From NCBI GenBank assembly GCA_018907035.1, contig JACCIC010000142.1:1-64000 (forward strand): DNA of 64,000 nt. Direction: 5' to 3'. The notes under the pieces are model-generated. The model was not told the origin of the DNA and made no database searches. It saw only the letters and a program-made list of their open reading frames with translations. Of the stretch, positions 34,390 to 45,413 are shown in pieces. The first letter of the stretch is position 1; every line of letters starts with the position of its first letter. The translations under genes were made by a program, and so were the position numbers. The DNA is from Sycobia sp. Sy_11 (Eukaryota; Arthropoda; Insecta; Hymenoptera; Epichrysomallidae).

Positions 34390-35460
34390 GGTTAACGTTA
34401 TTTTACCGACATTTGACGGAAACAGTGTAAATGCTATTGAATTTATAAAAAAGATTGAAAAATATTTGGCTAAAAAAGTGTTAATGAAACTCGTGAGTTA
34501 ATGATAGTAGAAGAAGCTATTCGACTACAGGCAAAAGCATGGAATACCGCACCTATCATTCCCTGCGTAAATTTTGAACATCTTAAAGTAATATTTTTAA
34601 ATGTTTGTACGCGCCGTTGGGTTGAATTTTGTTAATCACCATCATTAGGACGTACAAAATGGACCAGATGATGAAAAAGAAAATCGCTCAGCTAAAATTA
34701 TTGTAAATTCATGACTTAGAATGGAGAGAATGGTATTTTTCAGAGATCTACGGTCTATCTATAGTTGTTAAAAAATGGTGATGATAGACTTTGCCAGGAT
34801 GCATGATATTTAAATAATATTATAGCTTCAGTTCAGGAATTACTGCCTTGTATTGAAGAAATAATGCAAAAATTCTATAATACTCATATATTTTGAACTA
34901 TTGATTTGGTTAGAGGATTTGGGTAAATCTCTTTTGAATCAAATTCTCATAATACACCGTATTCTTGAATTTCTGCGGTGTATCAATTTCGATCTATTCC
35001 GTTGGGTTTAAAAATAGCTAGTGGTGTTTTTATTTGAGCACTTATTCTCACAGTAGGTGAACCACTCAAATTTGTTACTTGTTATATCGACGAAATCGTC
35101 GATAAGAATTTACTCGTGCGTCTAAAGAATTTATAATAATCTACTTTACATTTAGACGCACAATTTTAGAGACTATAAGTAAGGTTTTATTTCGATCTTC
35201 GAGAATTGTTTCTTTGACGATTTTGTACCGTTTTTGGGGTTTACATTGTCTAGTAATGGAATTTGCGCCAATACTGCAAGTATAAAGGAAATAGTATCTT
35301 TTCCGTCAGATAAGATAAACGTCAGTTGCAGTCTTTTGTAGGAATGTGCGAATATTATCGACAGCTTATCGTAAGACACGTAAATTATGTTGATCTATTT
35401 CGCTAAACAAAATTTATACAGGCCGTTGTACAAATCACTACAGATCTTATAGCTGCTATA
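34390..35460 (+). pseudogene. Degenerate Ty3/gypsy element (gag and RT remnants)
   Basis: Conceptual translation in shifting frames gives a Gag-like patch near 34410 (FPTFDGNSVNAIEFIKKIEK) and, after a deletion, an RT patch from about 34900 (TIDLVRGFG, YQFRSIPLGLKIASGVF, TCYIDEIVD) and a downstream SFVGMCEYYRQL near 35330-35370. YIDE replaces the catalytic YxDD. Numerous stops and frameshifts show that it is old. No LTRs were recognised. Confidence 0.65.
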
Positions 35461-35746
35461 AGGTCCAAATAATTTCCTAAACGTGTACAATAAGCGACGC
35501 CTCTCCTGTTTTATCCACTAATGTCCGGCGTTTCATCCCCGTCATTTTCAGATATTGTATACTTTGACACGCCTATACGAGGTGATGTCTTAGCTACGAT
35601 TCGATATTAAGATCAGAGTTCGACTTGCTAGTAAACTGTTTGGTTGTATTTCGTCAAAATAAAGAATTATAAGTAAAAGAAATTGTGTATAAATTCTTGA
35701 ACGAATGTTTTGTTTTTACAGATAGTAAGAGAAACTTTCATTAATA
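35460..35746. other. Junction sequence upstream of a Penelope-like element
   Basis: No gene is seen. Bases 35728-35749 (GAGAAACTTTCATTAATAAT) nearly repeat 36083-36104 inside the PLE frame, so a scrap from further along a PLE is joined to the truncated 5' end of the one that follows. Confidence 0.5.
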
Positions 35747-36670
35747 ATGGTAAACAGATATGTTGATGATATCTTTACAATTGTTCCAGAAGTTTTTGTG
35801 GATGAAATGGTGGATGTTTTCAATTCTGTACATGACAGAATTAAATTTACAAGGGAGGTTGAAGTTGATAGTCAGTTAAGTTTTCTGGACATTAATGTCA
35901 TTAGATGTAGTAATAATAAGGTGAAGTTTAATTGGTACAGAAAGCCTACTTGGTCAGGTAGGTTTTTAGATTTTAATTTACACCACCAATTCGGTAACAA
36001 AATTGGAGCATTAAAGGGTGTCATTGACAGAGCAATAAAATTGTCACATAAAGATTTTAGACAAAATAATTTACAGATATTAAGAGAAATTTTCATTAAT
36101 AATGGTTATCCAATTCAATTTATTAATAGATTAATTGCTGAGAGATTGTTTGACATTTATAATACCGAAAATAGACATAGTGCAGGAATTGATGTTAACG
36201 GAGGCAAAATTATTGTCTTGCCATATGTTAGAGGATTGTCTGAAAGAATTAAAAGAAATTTTCGGAAATATAGCATTCAAATTTTCTTTAAAAATAGCAA
36301 TAATTTGAGTAGATCGTTTAATAATTGCAAAGAGAACGATGATTTATGCTTAAAATTAGGAGTTGTTTACAAGATTAATTGCATGGATTGTGATAAATAC
36401 TATATTGGACAAACAAGTAGATATTTAAAAAAGAGAATTGATAAGCATAAATATAGTTTATGTAGCTCACATATTACTTCCTGTTTAAAAGAGCATTGTT
36501 TAAAGTTTTTACATTCTTTTGATTTTGTGAATGTGGATATTTTGGAACATGGTATTAATAATAAGTATAAACGGGAGAGTCTTGAAAGTATTCACATTTC
36601 CAGGAATCGTAATAATGTGAATTTAATGTTAGAGTCTGGTAGATTGGACAGTGTTTATCATTCCTTATGA
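35747..36670 (+). CDS. Penelope-like element RT (5'-truncated) with GIY-YIG nuclease
   Basis: A 307-residue open frame holds the C-terminal half of a Penelope-like retroelement protein. The RT catalytic motif YVDD is at residues 5-8, followed by the thumb-like region (FLDINVIRCSNNKVKFNWYR). A linker leads to a GIY-YIG endonuclease domain from about residue 206: VYKI (207-210), C212 and C215, YYIGQT (218-223), then RIDKHK. PLE proteins pair RT with GIY-YIG, which nicks the target and primes copying. The RT N-terminal half is missing; the first Met is only where the open frame begins. The frame has no internal stop, so this copy is fairly young. PLE terminal sequence with a ribozyme follows. 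Confidence 0.9.
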   Translation: MVNRYVDDIFTIVPEVFVDEMVDVFNSVHDRIKFTREVEVDSQLSFLDINVIRCSNNKVKFNWYRKPTWSGRFLDFNLHHQFGNKIGALKGVIDRAIKLSHKDFRQNNLQILREIFINNGYPIQFINRLIAERLFDIYNTENRHSAGIDVNGGKIIVLPYVRGLSERIKRNFRKYSIQIFFKNSNNLSRSFNNCKENDDLCLKLGVVYKINCMDCDKYYIGQTSRYLKKRIDKHKYSLCSSHITSCLKEHCLKFLHSFDFVNVDILEHGINNKYKRESLESIHISRNRNNVNLMLESGRLDSVYHSL

Positions 36671-37240
36671 AATGGATTGGTTTTGGACAATTTGTCTAGA
36701 GGGGAAATTTATATTTAATTTACTAAATTTAGTGGTGGGGATGGGTATATATAGATTAGAATATAAGGTTTAGTTTAGTCCCTGATGAGGAGCCGTAGCG
36801 AGCTCGAAACGTTGGACAAGTCTTCAATTAGGTAAGGGTGTTGGGGACAGTCAGTCTGCACTTTACTAACAAAGAATTTTTTCAGCTAATATTTTATTTT
36901 CAGATTAGTCTACGGGGGTGAATGTAAACAAGGATAGTTTGACTGTCATTATAATTTCAATTTAATTTATAATTTAATTTTAATTTTTAATTTAATTTTA
37001 ATTTTTAATTTTTATTTTATTTTTTATTTATTTTTATTTTTATTTTATTTTTTATTTATTTTTATTTTTATTTTTTTTTTTTATTTATTTTTATATTTCT
37101 TTTTATTTTATTTTTTATTTATTTTTATTTTTATTTTTATTTTTATTTGATTTTTAGATTGAATTGATTGGACTGTAAGACCAATAAAAAAATATTTATT
37201 AATTTGTATATGGGCAGTCGACATAAGTACAATTCAATTG
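36671..37240 (+). repeat. PLE 3' terminal (pseudo-LTR) sequence
   Basis: This is the noncoding tail after the PLE stop. It holds the hammerhead, a conserved GTAAGGGTGTTGGGGACAGT segment, a long (TTTTA/TTTAT)n stretch (about 36955-37150) and a terminal block, GGACTGTAAGACCAATAAAA then GGGCAGTCGACATAAGTACA. The same blocks recur at 41103-41524 and 51415-51470. Confidence 0.75.
36778..36817 (+). ncRNA. Minimal hammerhead ribozyme 1 in PLE terminal repeat
   Basis: All parts of a minimal type I hammerhead are seen: stem I GTCC (36778-36781) with GGAC (36814-36817); core CTGATGA (36782-36788); stem II GAGC (36790-36793) with GCTC (36802-36805) and an 8-base loop, with one unpaired G at 36789; core GAAA (36806-36809); a two-base-pair stem III AC/GU without a loop, and U36813 as the predicted cleavage base. 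Such tiny stem III forms are known in Penelope-like elements and probably act as dimers. Confidence 0.85.
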
Positions 37241-37269
37241 TTTTAACACTTTTTTTTCAAAAAATTTTG

Positions 37270-37765
37270 AAATTTTAATTTTTATGAACAAAATTATGGT
37301 TGCCCAATGGGATCACCTTTATCACCAGTCATTGCTAATTTGGTAATAGAAAAATGAGAAAATATAGTATTAAATAAGTTAAATTTTTAACAAATTATCT
37401 GTAAAAGATATGATGATTAGATCTTTACAATTGTACCAGAGAGGACTGTGTAGAAAAAATGGTGTATATTTTTAATTCCATCCATTATAGAATTAAATAT
37501 AGAAAAGAGGTAAAATTAAACAACGAATTGAGTTTTTTGTACATTAATGTTATTAGAATCAGTAATAACAGAATAAAATTAAATTGGTATAGAAAACCTA
37601 CATGCTCACGTAGGTTATTAAATTTTAACTCACAGCATCTATTTGGAAACAAGATGATACTATAAAAGGAGTCATTGAGAGATTAATCAAATAGTCATGC
37701 AAAGATTTTAGAAGAGATAATTTAAAATTAGTGAAAGAGATATTCATAAATAACGATTATCCAAG
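37270..37765 (+). pseudogene. Second PLE copy, degenerate RT fragment
   Basis: It follows the PLE tail directly. The RT motif B region is legible (YGCPMGSPLSPVIANLVIE...) but ends in a stop. The catalytic motif C region is broken by stops and frameshifts; a 68-residue open stretch at 37459-37665 corresponds to residues 24-90 of the PLE protein at 35747. The GIY-YIG domain is absent. The arrangement tail-then-RT is head-to-tail with the preceding copy. Confidence 0.8.
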
Positions 37766-38440
37766 GTGGTGCAGCAGTTAGATTGTCCTTTGCTAACATA
37801 GGTTATAGTTTATTATTTTTATTATTTTTATTTCATTTTGTTAGATTATATTAATTAGCCTTTTATAAATTATAAAGCAGAGAATACTTGAAACTAAATA
37901 TTGGAGAGTATCGTAAAAGGATGTAAATATGTGTCCGCTGGATCTTATTACGATCTGCGTCTTTGCTGCCCTGCGCGGCAAATGATTTATGAGTTTATTG
38001 CCTAGATGTCTGATGTGTTTTTATAGGTTTTAAGTTTCTCACAAGGGCTTGCAGAGTTTTCAATTTTGAGTACTGCAGTTCAGTTTTGCGTTGTCCTTTC
38101 CTTTGAACAGACGTATTTTCTTTCCTCGTTTGAAATAAAGTTCATGTTAAAAGATTATTTCGTGTATCTTTATTTTAACATTCCACCTACTATATTTATA
38201 TAAAATTCAATACATTTTATATTATTATATTCTATTTTATTTTATTATTATTTTAATTTATTAGTTTTAATTAAATTTAGTAATAAGTTATATTTCAGAT
38301 TGTTCAGGGGTGATAATATACAAGGACAGTCTGACTGTGATTATTTTAGTTAATATACTATATTATAAGAACTGTAAAACGGATAATAGTATTTATTAAT
38401 TTATTTCAAAACAGTCAACATAACTACAACTTTAATTTTA
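37766..38440. other. Unidentified AT-rich sequence
   Basis: No gene is seen. A segment near 37930-38190 is less AT-rich and ends AATAAAGTTCATGT...TTTATTTTAACA, which is suggestive of an LTR end, but no matching start or target duplication was found. Confidence 0.4.
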
Positions 38441-39960
38441 ATTACTGAATTTAGAAAAATATTTTATATTAATTTTTTCTAAAATACATGAGAAGATGTA
38501 CTTCAAATTCTTACTATGCTAAGAACACATACTTGCCTAACTATTTTACTTTTGTGAAAACTTGTTTTGTTTTTACATATATGTGACTATGTAAATATTA
38601 ATTTCAATACTTTCTTTTGTTGGAATTAGAAATATTTAGAAATAATAAAACGATAAGATGTTTTTAAGCATCACACATTTATATGTAATTGATTGAGAAG
38701 TCTAATTAGGAAAACATTTAATTTATATAAATAAACACTATAAAGTGATTATATTGATAAATGTATTTTAAAGAGATACAATATATCTTTTAAAGAGATA
38801 AAATATACAATATGTTATTTTTAAGATTCATTGGTATTTACTTGTGTCTCCCTAGATGAACAAATGGAGGCATTGATTTAGTAAAATTATATGTAATAAA
38901 AACCCAATTTCAATATCTTAAATAAAATTTATAGATAAAAATGAAATAGTCAGAGTTCAATGTTATTTTGAAGATTTAGTCGTGTTTATGTGTCTACCTA
39001 TCGGAATTAATGGATGTATTATGAGTTAAAAATCAGTTCGCTAATATTGTCACATGTCCTACTGATAGTGTTAAAGGAAAACAATAACATATGTTCTTAA
39101 CATATTAAGAAATTTACAACTTATAAATCTTGTATGTATTTTATAAAAACTTTATATAAAATATTTTTCTGATTTAAGAGTTCAATTTTTACCCTCAAAG
39201 AAATAGGAAAACACTGCTCGATGATTCAAGATAATTATCTCTTTCTTATGAGTCCACGCATGGACAAAATGATATGAAAATATACTCGGCTATTTGTGAA
39301 TGATTTCATTACTTTATTAAGCTGCAATTTGGTTAAAATTTTTATTTATTATTATTTTTGAGAGTTGATATATATTTTTGTAAACTATACATGCTGTTAT
39401 ATATTGGGATGCATATAAAATGCACTTAACCATTTGTTTTAATGATTCATTGTTTTAAGATGTTATTGTATGTATTTTTGTCTTAATATATTACTGAATT
39501 TAGAAAAATATTTTGTATAAATAATATTCTCGTATATGAACATTGTATTGTTTAACTATGAAAAGATTATAATATAATTACATATATTATCATGTATGTA
39601 GTTATGTCTTAATATATTAGTGAATTTAGGAAAATATTTTATAAGTTTTTATAAAATACATATAAGATTGATAAGTTGTAAATTTCTTAATATGCTAAGA
39701 ACCTATACTATTATGTTTCCCTTTACCACAGTCAGTACATCTGACTATATCAGTGAACTATCTTTTAATTTCATTATAGAATATATTTTGTGTTAATATA
39801 TTTGGAAATTTCGGAAAGTATTATATATAAATTTGTTATAAAATACATGAGAAGCTATATTTAACATTTTTACTATACTAACAACACATCAAATTCGCCT
39901 ATTATAGTTTTGATAAAAATTGTTTTTTTACTGATTTATTTTAGTAAAGGTTTGTAAATG
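38440..39960. repeat. Cluster of diverged dispersed repeats
   Basis: A motif of about 150 bases recurs at roughly 38445, 39490, 39600 and 39790 in plus orientation. Its landmarks are CTGAATTTAGAAAAATATTT, then AAATACATGAGAAG, then TACTATGCTAAGAACACATA. An inverted relative lies near 39060-39180 (ATGTTCTTAACATATTAAGA). The copies are diverged and no coding potential is seen. Confidence 0.6.
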
Positions 39961-40814
39961 TACGCAAAAAATAACCTTAAATTATACTTTAACATTAAAT
40001 AACTTACGTCTTTTTCTTTAATCATCAAAAATTATGTATGCGCAATTTTTATTACTTTTTCGTTTATTGTTTCTACAACATCGTTACTGTATCCTATAAA
40101 TTTAAAACCTTTCTCTTTCTATCTTAGATCTTTATTTAGTGAAATATTTTCAACGAATAATAAGGAAAATAGAAGCTAGCATTAGATATTAGAAATATAA
40201 TACTAACGTTTTTATTGATATAATCATTGCAAAATTTGAAGTCGCAGTCGTAATCGTATTGAAAATTTGGAGTTATCCCATAGACTTATATATTAGACTG
40301 CACGTTCAGTGGACAGAGCGTATATTTATATTTACTTAACTTTCGTATTCTAGATCGCAGCGCCCCTCTAGATTAGCGTCAGATTGTTGGTACGCGTGAT
40401 ACAAACATGTTGCGGTTTTAAAGTTGGAATACCAGTCACGCGTTGAACATATTATCAGACATTGCAGTAAAATTTTGACACTCAGCGCTACGGCGGTGAA
40501 CGTCGGTACTCCGTTCGTGTAGTAGTTCGAAACCAGAGATAATAAGGGGAGATCGCCGACGCTTATGGGTCAGACTGCAGTAAAAATTTTCGACTAAAAA
40601 CGAGGGCCTCTGGCGGCCAAAGCGAGGTACTGGGCGTTTCATGCGATATTCCAGATGTTGTTTTTCGAGCTCGTGCGATGGTGCGATCGAGGGGGGTGAC
40701 AACTGTCTTCGGCACGTGCAGAGGAAAAGCTTCTCGAGACAATAGGCTGGCAGCGGGGGGTGCATTAAAAGATGAGTAGCTTATACTGACCAAAAAGAAA
40801 TTTTATTGCTACAC

Positions 40815-40815
<1 letters not shown>
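39960..40815. other. Mixed segment, no certain gene
   Basis: AT-rich to about 40280, then a GC-richer stretch to 40790 with an open frame on the minus strand (40436-40765, 109 residues, many Pro, Arg and Ser). No domain is recognisable and there are no clear splice sites. Confidence 0.35.

Positions 40816-40891
<76 letters not shown>
40816..40891. repeat. (TA)n microsatellite
   Basis: About 76 bases of uninterrupted TA repeat. Confidence 0.95.
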
Positions 40892-40893
<2 letters not shown>

Positions 40894-41102
40894 CTCGCAG
40901 CAGCTAGCAAGCAGCTTGAAGTTTTGAAACCTACGGCAACTTTAAAGAAAACTGGCAAACATCAAAGCTGAGAAAATTTCTTATAGCAAAGAGCTACCAA
41001 ATTTTTCAAGTAGTCGACTAACGCGATTTTTATTAAAATTTTTATTTATATACGTTTTTAGGATTCTGATTATATATATGGTAGTAAAAATTGGTGATAA
41101 TT

Positions 41103-41524
41103 AATAAATATTTTTTTATTGGTCTTACAGTCCAATCAATTCAATCCAAAAATAAAATAAAAATAAATCAGGGACTGTGAGGATTGAGTCATTGAGTCCC
41201 TGATGAGGAGCCGTAGCGAGCTCGAAACGTTGGATAAATCTTCAATTAGGTAAGGGTGTTGGGGACAGTCAGACTGCACTTTACTAACAAAGAATTTTTT
41301 CAGCTAATTTTATTTTATTTTCAGATTAGTCTACGGGGGTGAATGTAAACAAGGACGGTCTGATTTTCATTATAATTTTAATTTAATTTTTAATTTAATT
41401 TTTATTTTTAATTTTTATTTTATTTTTATTTTTATTTTATTTTTGGATTGAATTGATTGGACTGTAAGACCAATAAAAAAATATTTGTTAATTTGTATAT
41501 GGGCAGTCGACAAAAGTACAATTC
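41103..41524 (+). mobile_element. Short PLE terminal fragment with inverted 5' piece and 14-bp TSD
   Basis: A 422-bp insertion is flanked by the exact direct repeat AATTGGTGATAATT (41089-41102 and 41525-41538). Its first 60 bases are the reverse complement of PLE terminal sequence (TTATTGGTCTTACAGTCCAA). From 41190 it is plus-orientation PLE tail with a hammerhead, ending in the GGGCAGTCGACAAAAGTACA block. An inverted piece at the left end plus a variable-length duplication is typical of PLE insertions. It has no coding sequence. Confidence 0.87.
41196..41235 (+). ncRNA. Minimal hammerhead ribozyme 2 in PLE fragment
   Basis: It has the same architecture as the copy at 36778: stem I GTCC (41196-41199) with GGAT (41232-41235), core CTGATGA (41200-41206), stem II GAGC (41208-41211) with GCTC (41220-41223), core GAAA (41224-41227), stem III AC/GU, cleavage base U41231. 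The C-to-T change in stem I keeps a G-U pair. Confidence 0.85.
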
Positions 41525-41539
41525 AATTGGTGATAATTT

Positions 41540-41850
41540 CAATTTTATAATAAATCACATTAATACCCAGTGAAAATATTGTTTTTCTAACTTATCTCGT
41601 AAAATACAAAAAATTCCATTAAATGATGTAACTAAAAGTTCAAAATCTCATCAAAATACATATTTTTTAATCTATATATTTTTTCTTTAAACGTTTTTTA
41701 TTAACAACAATGCACTTCACCGTAATATTCTCATTGACTATTCTATATCCTCCGTTAGTTTGAATATATTTTTTTGGGAACTCTTGGTACAGAAAAATGT
41801 ATAGAATAAGAAATATGTTTTTTAGTGGAATTTATAAACTGTACAATAAG

Positions 41851-41899
<49 letters not shown>

Positions 41900-42519
41900 C
41901 AATAAAAATGGTGGAAAAATATGTAAATATACTTAGTATTTATTGCAATATAATATGTAGTGTACGTTTACATCGTTGAAGATTACGAAAACGACGGTCT
42001 AATAAGTTAAAATACTATAGTTGAATGTTATATTTTGTTGAAATTCTCAGTTCTCATATATCAAAAAAATATTTACTGTATTTAACTAAACATTCAGTAT
42101 TTTAAATGTATAAATTACTTATTTGGAATAAATGGTTAATTAATGGTATACGAATCAACCCTTTATTGAAATCTATAAAAATTTTTTTCAGTATGGACTT
42201 ATTTTTATGACATACGTTTTACATGCAACTAAAAAAATGTATATTTGATTTAATTTTATAATGTTTCTCTATTGAACTAAAATAATTAAGTTGCAACAAA
42301 ATATATGTACGCTTTAAAAAAATTAACTTAACATTGAGACAATATTCATGGCCATTGTCAGCAATTGATTTATGTTTACGAATGCAATAGACCTCGAAAA
42401 AGCTGCTAATTATAGACTGTAAACTTTTCCAAAAATTATTTCATTGCTTTTTATATTTTTGGAGTATCATATCAGACTCCTATATAATCATATGTGACAC
42501 ATAACTACCTTGTATGGAG

Positions 42520-42525
<6 letters not shown>
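41540..42525. other. AT-rich DNA with (TA)n, no gene seen
   Basis: Contains a TA microsatellite at 41855-41896. No open frame with recognisable content. Confidence 0.7.

Positions 42526-42612
<87 letters not shown>
42526..42612. repeat. (GA)n microsatellite
   Basis: Nearly perfect GA repeat of about 87 bases. The Glu/Arg open frame and the Ser/Leu frame on the other strand are products of the repeat. Confidence 0.95.
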
Positions 42613-42614
<2 letters not shown>

Positions 42615-42767
42615 GGAATATGAGAGCGAGAGGGGGAGGGGAGAAAAGAAAAATCCAAGGGGATTAACACGGATTACTCGATGTTGGTGGGTGTTGCCAT
42701 ATCATGTACCTGCATGTACCCGCGAGTGTTCTCTATGCTGTTTCGTTTCTTTCTCTCACCTGCTGTC

Positions 42768-42928
42768 ACTGTTTATTACCTGTCCATCTGTACACACGTG
42801 GTACGAGGCCTAGCAGGCATTTTACCGATATACATACAACAAATGTTGCCATCATTCTGTTATTGTTGTTTTTTTTGTTAAATTTGCAGTAAAAAATATC
42901 CTATCATGTAATCCTGACCGTATAGAAT
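42768..42928. repeat. 161-bp direct repeat, left copy
   Basis: From ACTGTTTATTACCTG to GACCGTATAGAAT this is identical to 43728-43888. The two copies flank the 799-bp insertion between them. Confidence 0.93.
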
Positions 42929-43727
42929 CCTGTTTTTTTTTTTAATTGGCGTTCTTCAATATGTATTGCTCTGGAACCGTACGCCGTTACGAAGGACAGA
43001 TCATGATCCTGTAGAAAAATTTTTGTAGGCTTGCCAAACGAATTCATTCTTCAGATAGGATGATATAACATCCGTGTGACAGTTAAACGTTTCCCAGCTA
43101 TCAGCGTCAAAAGTCACACATTTTAAACCACCACCACTACAGATTTTTACGACAGGTTTTTATAATCCATTCGAAGATACTAAGCCAATCGCGATTCTCT
43201 TCGAGCCGGATCTGTTGATATCGTACGTCGTCGATAAAAGCATATTGGATACACCAAATAATGAGTTCTTCGTTACATTCCTCGTTACCTCCATTATAGA
43301 TGGGGGTGTATGTGGATGGGCGGGCGTGTTATTGCAAAAATACGTATATTACTATCTCGTCTTCGAGAACACTGATCATCACACTCGAATCAACCCGCCT
43401 TATATCTTATAACCCCCACCTCACTGACATTTTTCTCCCCTACGCCCTATGTTAGTCGAATAACGCTACATAGCATCATGCAACAGGTTCTGACAAGTAT
43501 ATCTGCTTTAAATTATGACGCAACTCCTAAAACTAAAAAGGCGTTACATATCAGGTTTCAACACGCTTTAATGTCATTTAATTTTTAATGTCATTAGTAA
43601 TTTTAAAAGAGAAAATAAATTTGATAATTTTTTAAATAGTAATTTTATACATGATTTAATTACCGCGAAGAATTTTTTGAAAAATAACCCTAATATAATC
43701 TTCCAAAAGGCCGCCAAAGGTAATGTA
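42929..43727 (+). other. 799-bp insertion copied from 49945-50743
   Basis: The segment matches the DNA at 49944-50748 over its whole length, in the same orientation and without length change (805 bp including ambiguous ends). The downstream locus is the probable source, since there the sequence runs on without break into an open frame on one side and into a PLE on the other. The insertion is flanked by 161-bp exact direct repeats. It contains the same fragmentary frames as the source and no complete gene. Confidence 0.9.
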
Positions 43728-43888
43728 ACTGTTTATTACCTGTCCATCTGTACACACGTGGTACGAGGCCTAGCAGGCATTTTACCGATATACATACAAC
43801 AAATGTTGCCATCATTCTGTTATTGTTGTTTTTTTTGTTAAATTTGCAGTAAAAAATATCCTATCATGTAATCCTGACCGTATAGAAT
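43728..43888. repeat. 161-bp direct repeat, right copy
   Basis: Identical to 42768-42928. After it the unduplicated flank resumes (ACGTATTCAAAATTTG). Confidence 0.93.
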
Positions 43889-45365
43889 ACGTATTCAAAA
43901 TTTGAAGGCGATCAAAGTATTAACTTACATTCAGGAAAAACATGATTTTTTTAAACCAAGAGAATAGATTTTCTTAAGAACAAAAATTCAGTCAAGTAAA
44001 TATTTATTTAATTATAATGTTCTAATTACTTAAATTTAGCTCATCATAATCTAAAAATAAGCATTATCATTTTCTAGAAAACGTTTCTTTCAAACAAGCT
44101 GATCAAAATTAAAATGGAAAATCTGAATTTCTTAAATATAGTAATCATATACCTGAACACAATACTTTTGATTCTTTAAAAGAGGCTTTACAGAATGAAA
44201 CTAATATTTTCTAGAAATTAGTATTTAATTGTTTTTATACAGTATATATAGAACAGAGTTACATAATACATATATAAATAAATATGTTCTTAATCTAAGA
44301 AAACAAAATTTTGAATCAGAAGGTTATTATATTAAAACAAAAAAGTAATGCACTGAATTTAGAAAATCTAATCGCTAGAATTGCAAATAATCTAAATACT
44401 TAAATTATAAATTGATCAAATCTGTGGTCAAAGATTTTTCTGATACTATCAAAAGAACAATATTATCGAATTAATTAAATAAAAATTTTCTTAGTTTAAG
44501 AAATAGATTTTTCGAAATAATTCATTAAAATTATATACTGCTAAAATTCTAATATAAAATCAATATTATTGATTCAAGAAATTTATGCGATTTTCTGTAC
44601 TAAGCAAATATTTTCTTTAACCAAGTAATCGCATAAACTTTAACCAAGTAAGTAGGTACTAAAATAAAGCTTATATTTATTATATCTCAACAGCAGAACA
44701 GAAATATTGGAAATTAAATGAATATTTTCTTATCTAAAGAAAATATTATCTGGAACCAATCATTTCAAATTTAAAATCAGGAAAATAAATTCTTGGCTTA
44801 ATTAAATATCTACTAGATTTTTGTGAAGATTTTCTAAAAAATGGGTAAAAATATTTTCTTGAACCAATAAGTGAAAATTTTGGAATCAAAAAATTTAGAT
44901 ATTTGATTCAAGCCGACAAAATTAAGTGAATATATACTTGGATTAAGAATTTCAATAATTCACTCAAGAAATTTAATTTAAAATGAAGAACTTGATTCTT
45001 ATTTTTAAAACAATAATTACTTGAAATACGTTTTTATTTTCAAAAATATGAAAATTCAAGTATGTTAAATGTTTAAAAGTAGTGCATAGTTCCTTGATTC
45101 AAAGCATTATTTTCTTGACTTTAAAAATCAAAAGATTAAACTAAGCGAATAATTTCTTGAATTCTTTTACAATTTATACGTTAGTTTACTTTTATTACAT
45201 TTATTTCAAAATTTATTTATTAAATTGAAAATATTTATTTGATTTCCAATTTCAGCCCCCCATTTTCTAGAAAATTTTGCAAAAATCTAGGAGATATGTA
45301 ATTAATCCAAGAATTTATTTTCCTGATTTTAAATTTGAAATTATTGGTTCAAGAAAATATTTTCT

Positions 45366-45366
<1 letters not shown>
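43889..45366. other. AT-rich region with scattered short inverted motifs
   Basis: No gene is seen. Variants of a short self-complementary motif such as AAGAAAATATTTTCTT, and of TTGATTCAAG, recur throughout (for example near 44890, 45340), often as imperfect palindromes. They look like a dispersed noncoding repeat rather than coding remains. Confidence 0.5.

Positions 45367-45409
<43 letters not shown>
45367..45409. repeat. (TA)n microsatellite, mariner target
   Basis: A TA run that supplied the TA target for the mariner inserted at 45410. Confidence 0.9.

Positions 45410-45413
<4 letters not shown>

Noticed and set aside
37930..38192. Solo LTR ending TTTATTTTAACA
   Set aside because: No TG start with a matching target duplication could be found.
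42514..42813. Glu/Arg-rich frame in the GA microsatellite
   Set aside because: Product of the dinucleotide repeat.
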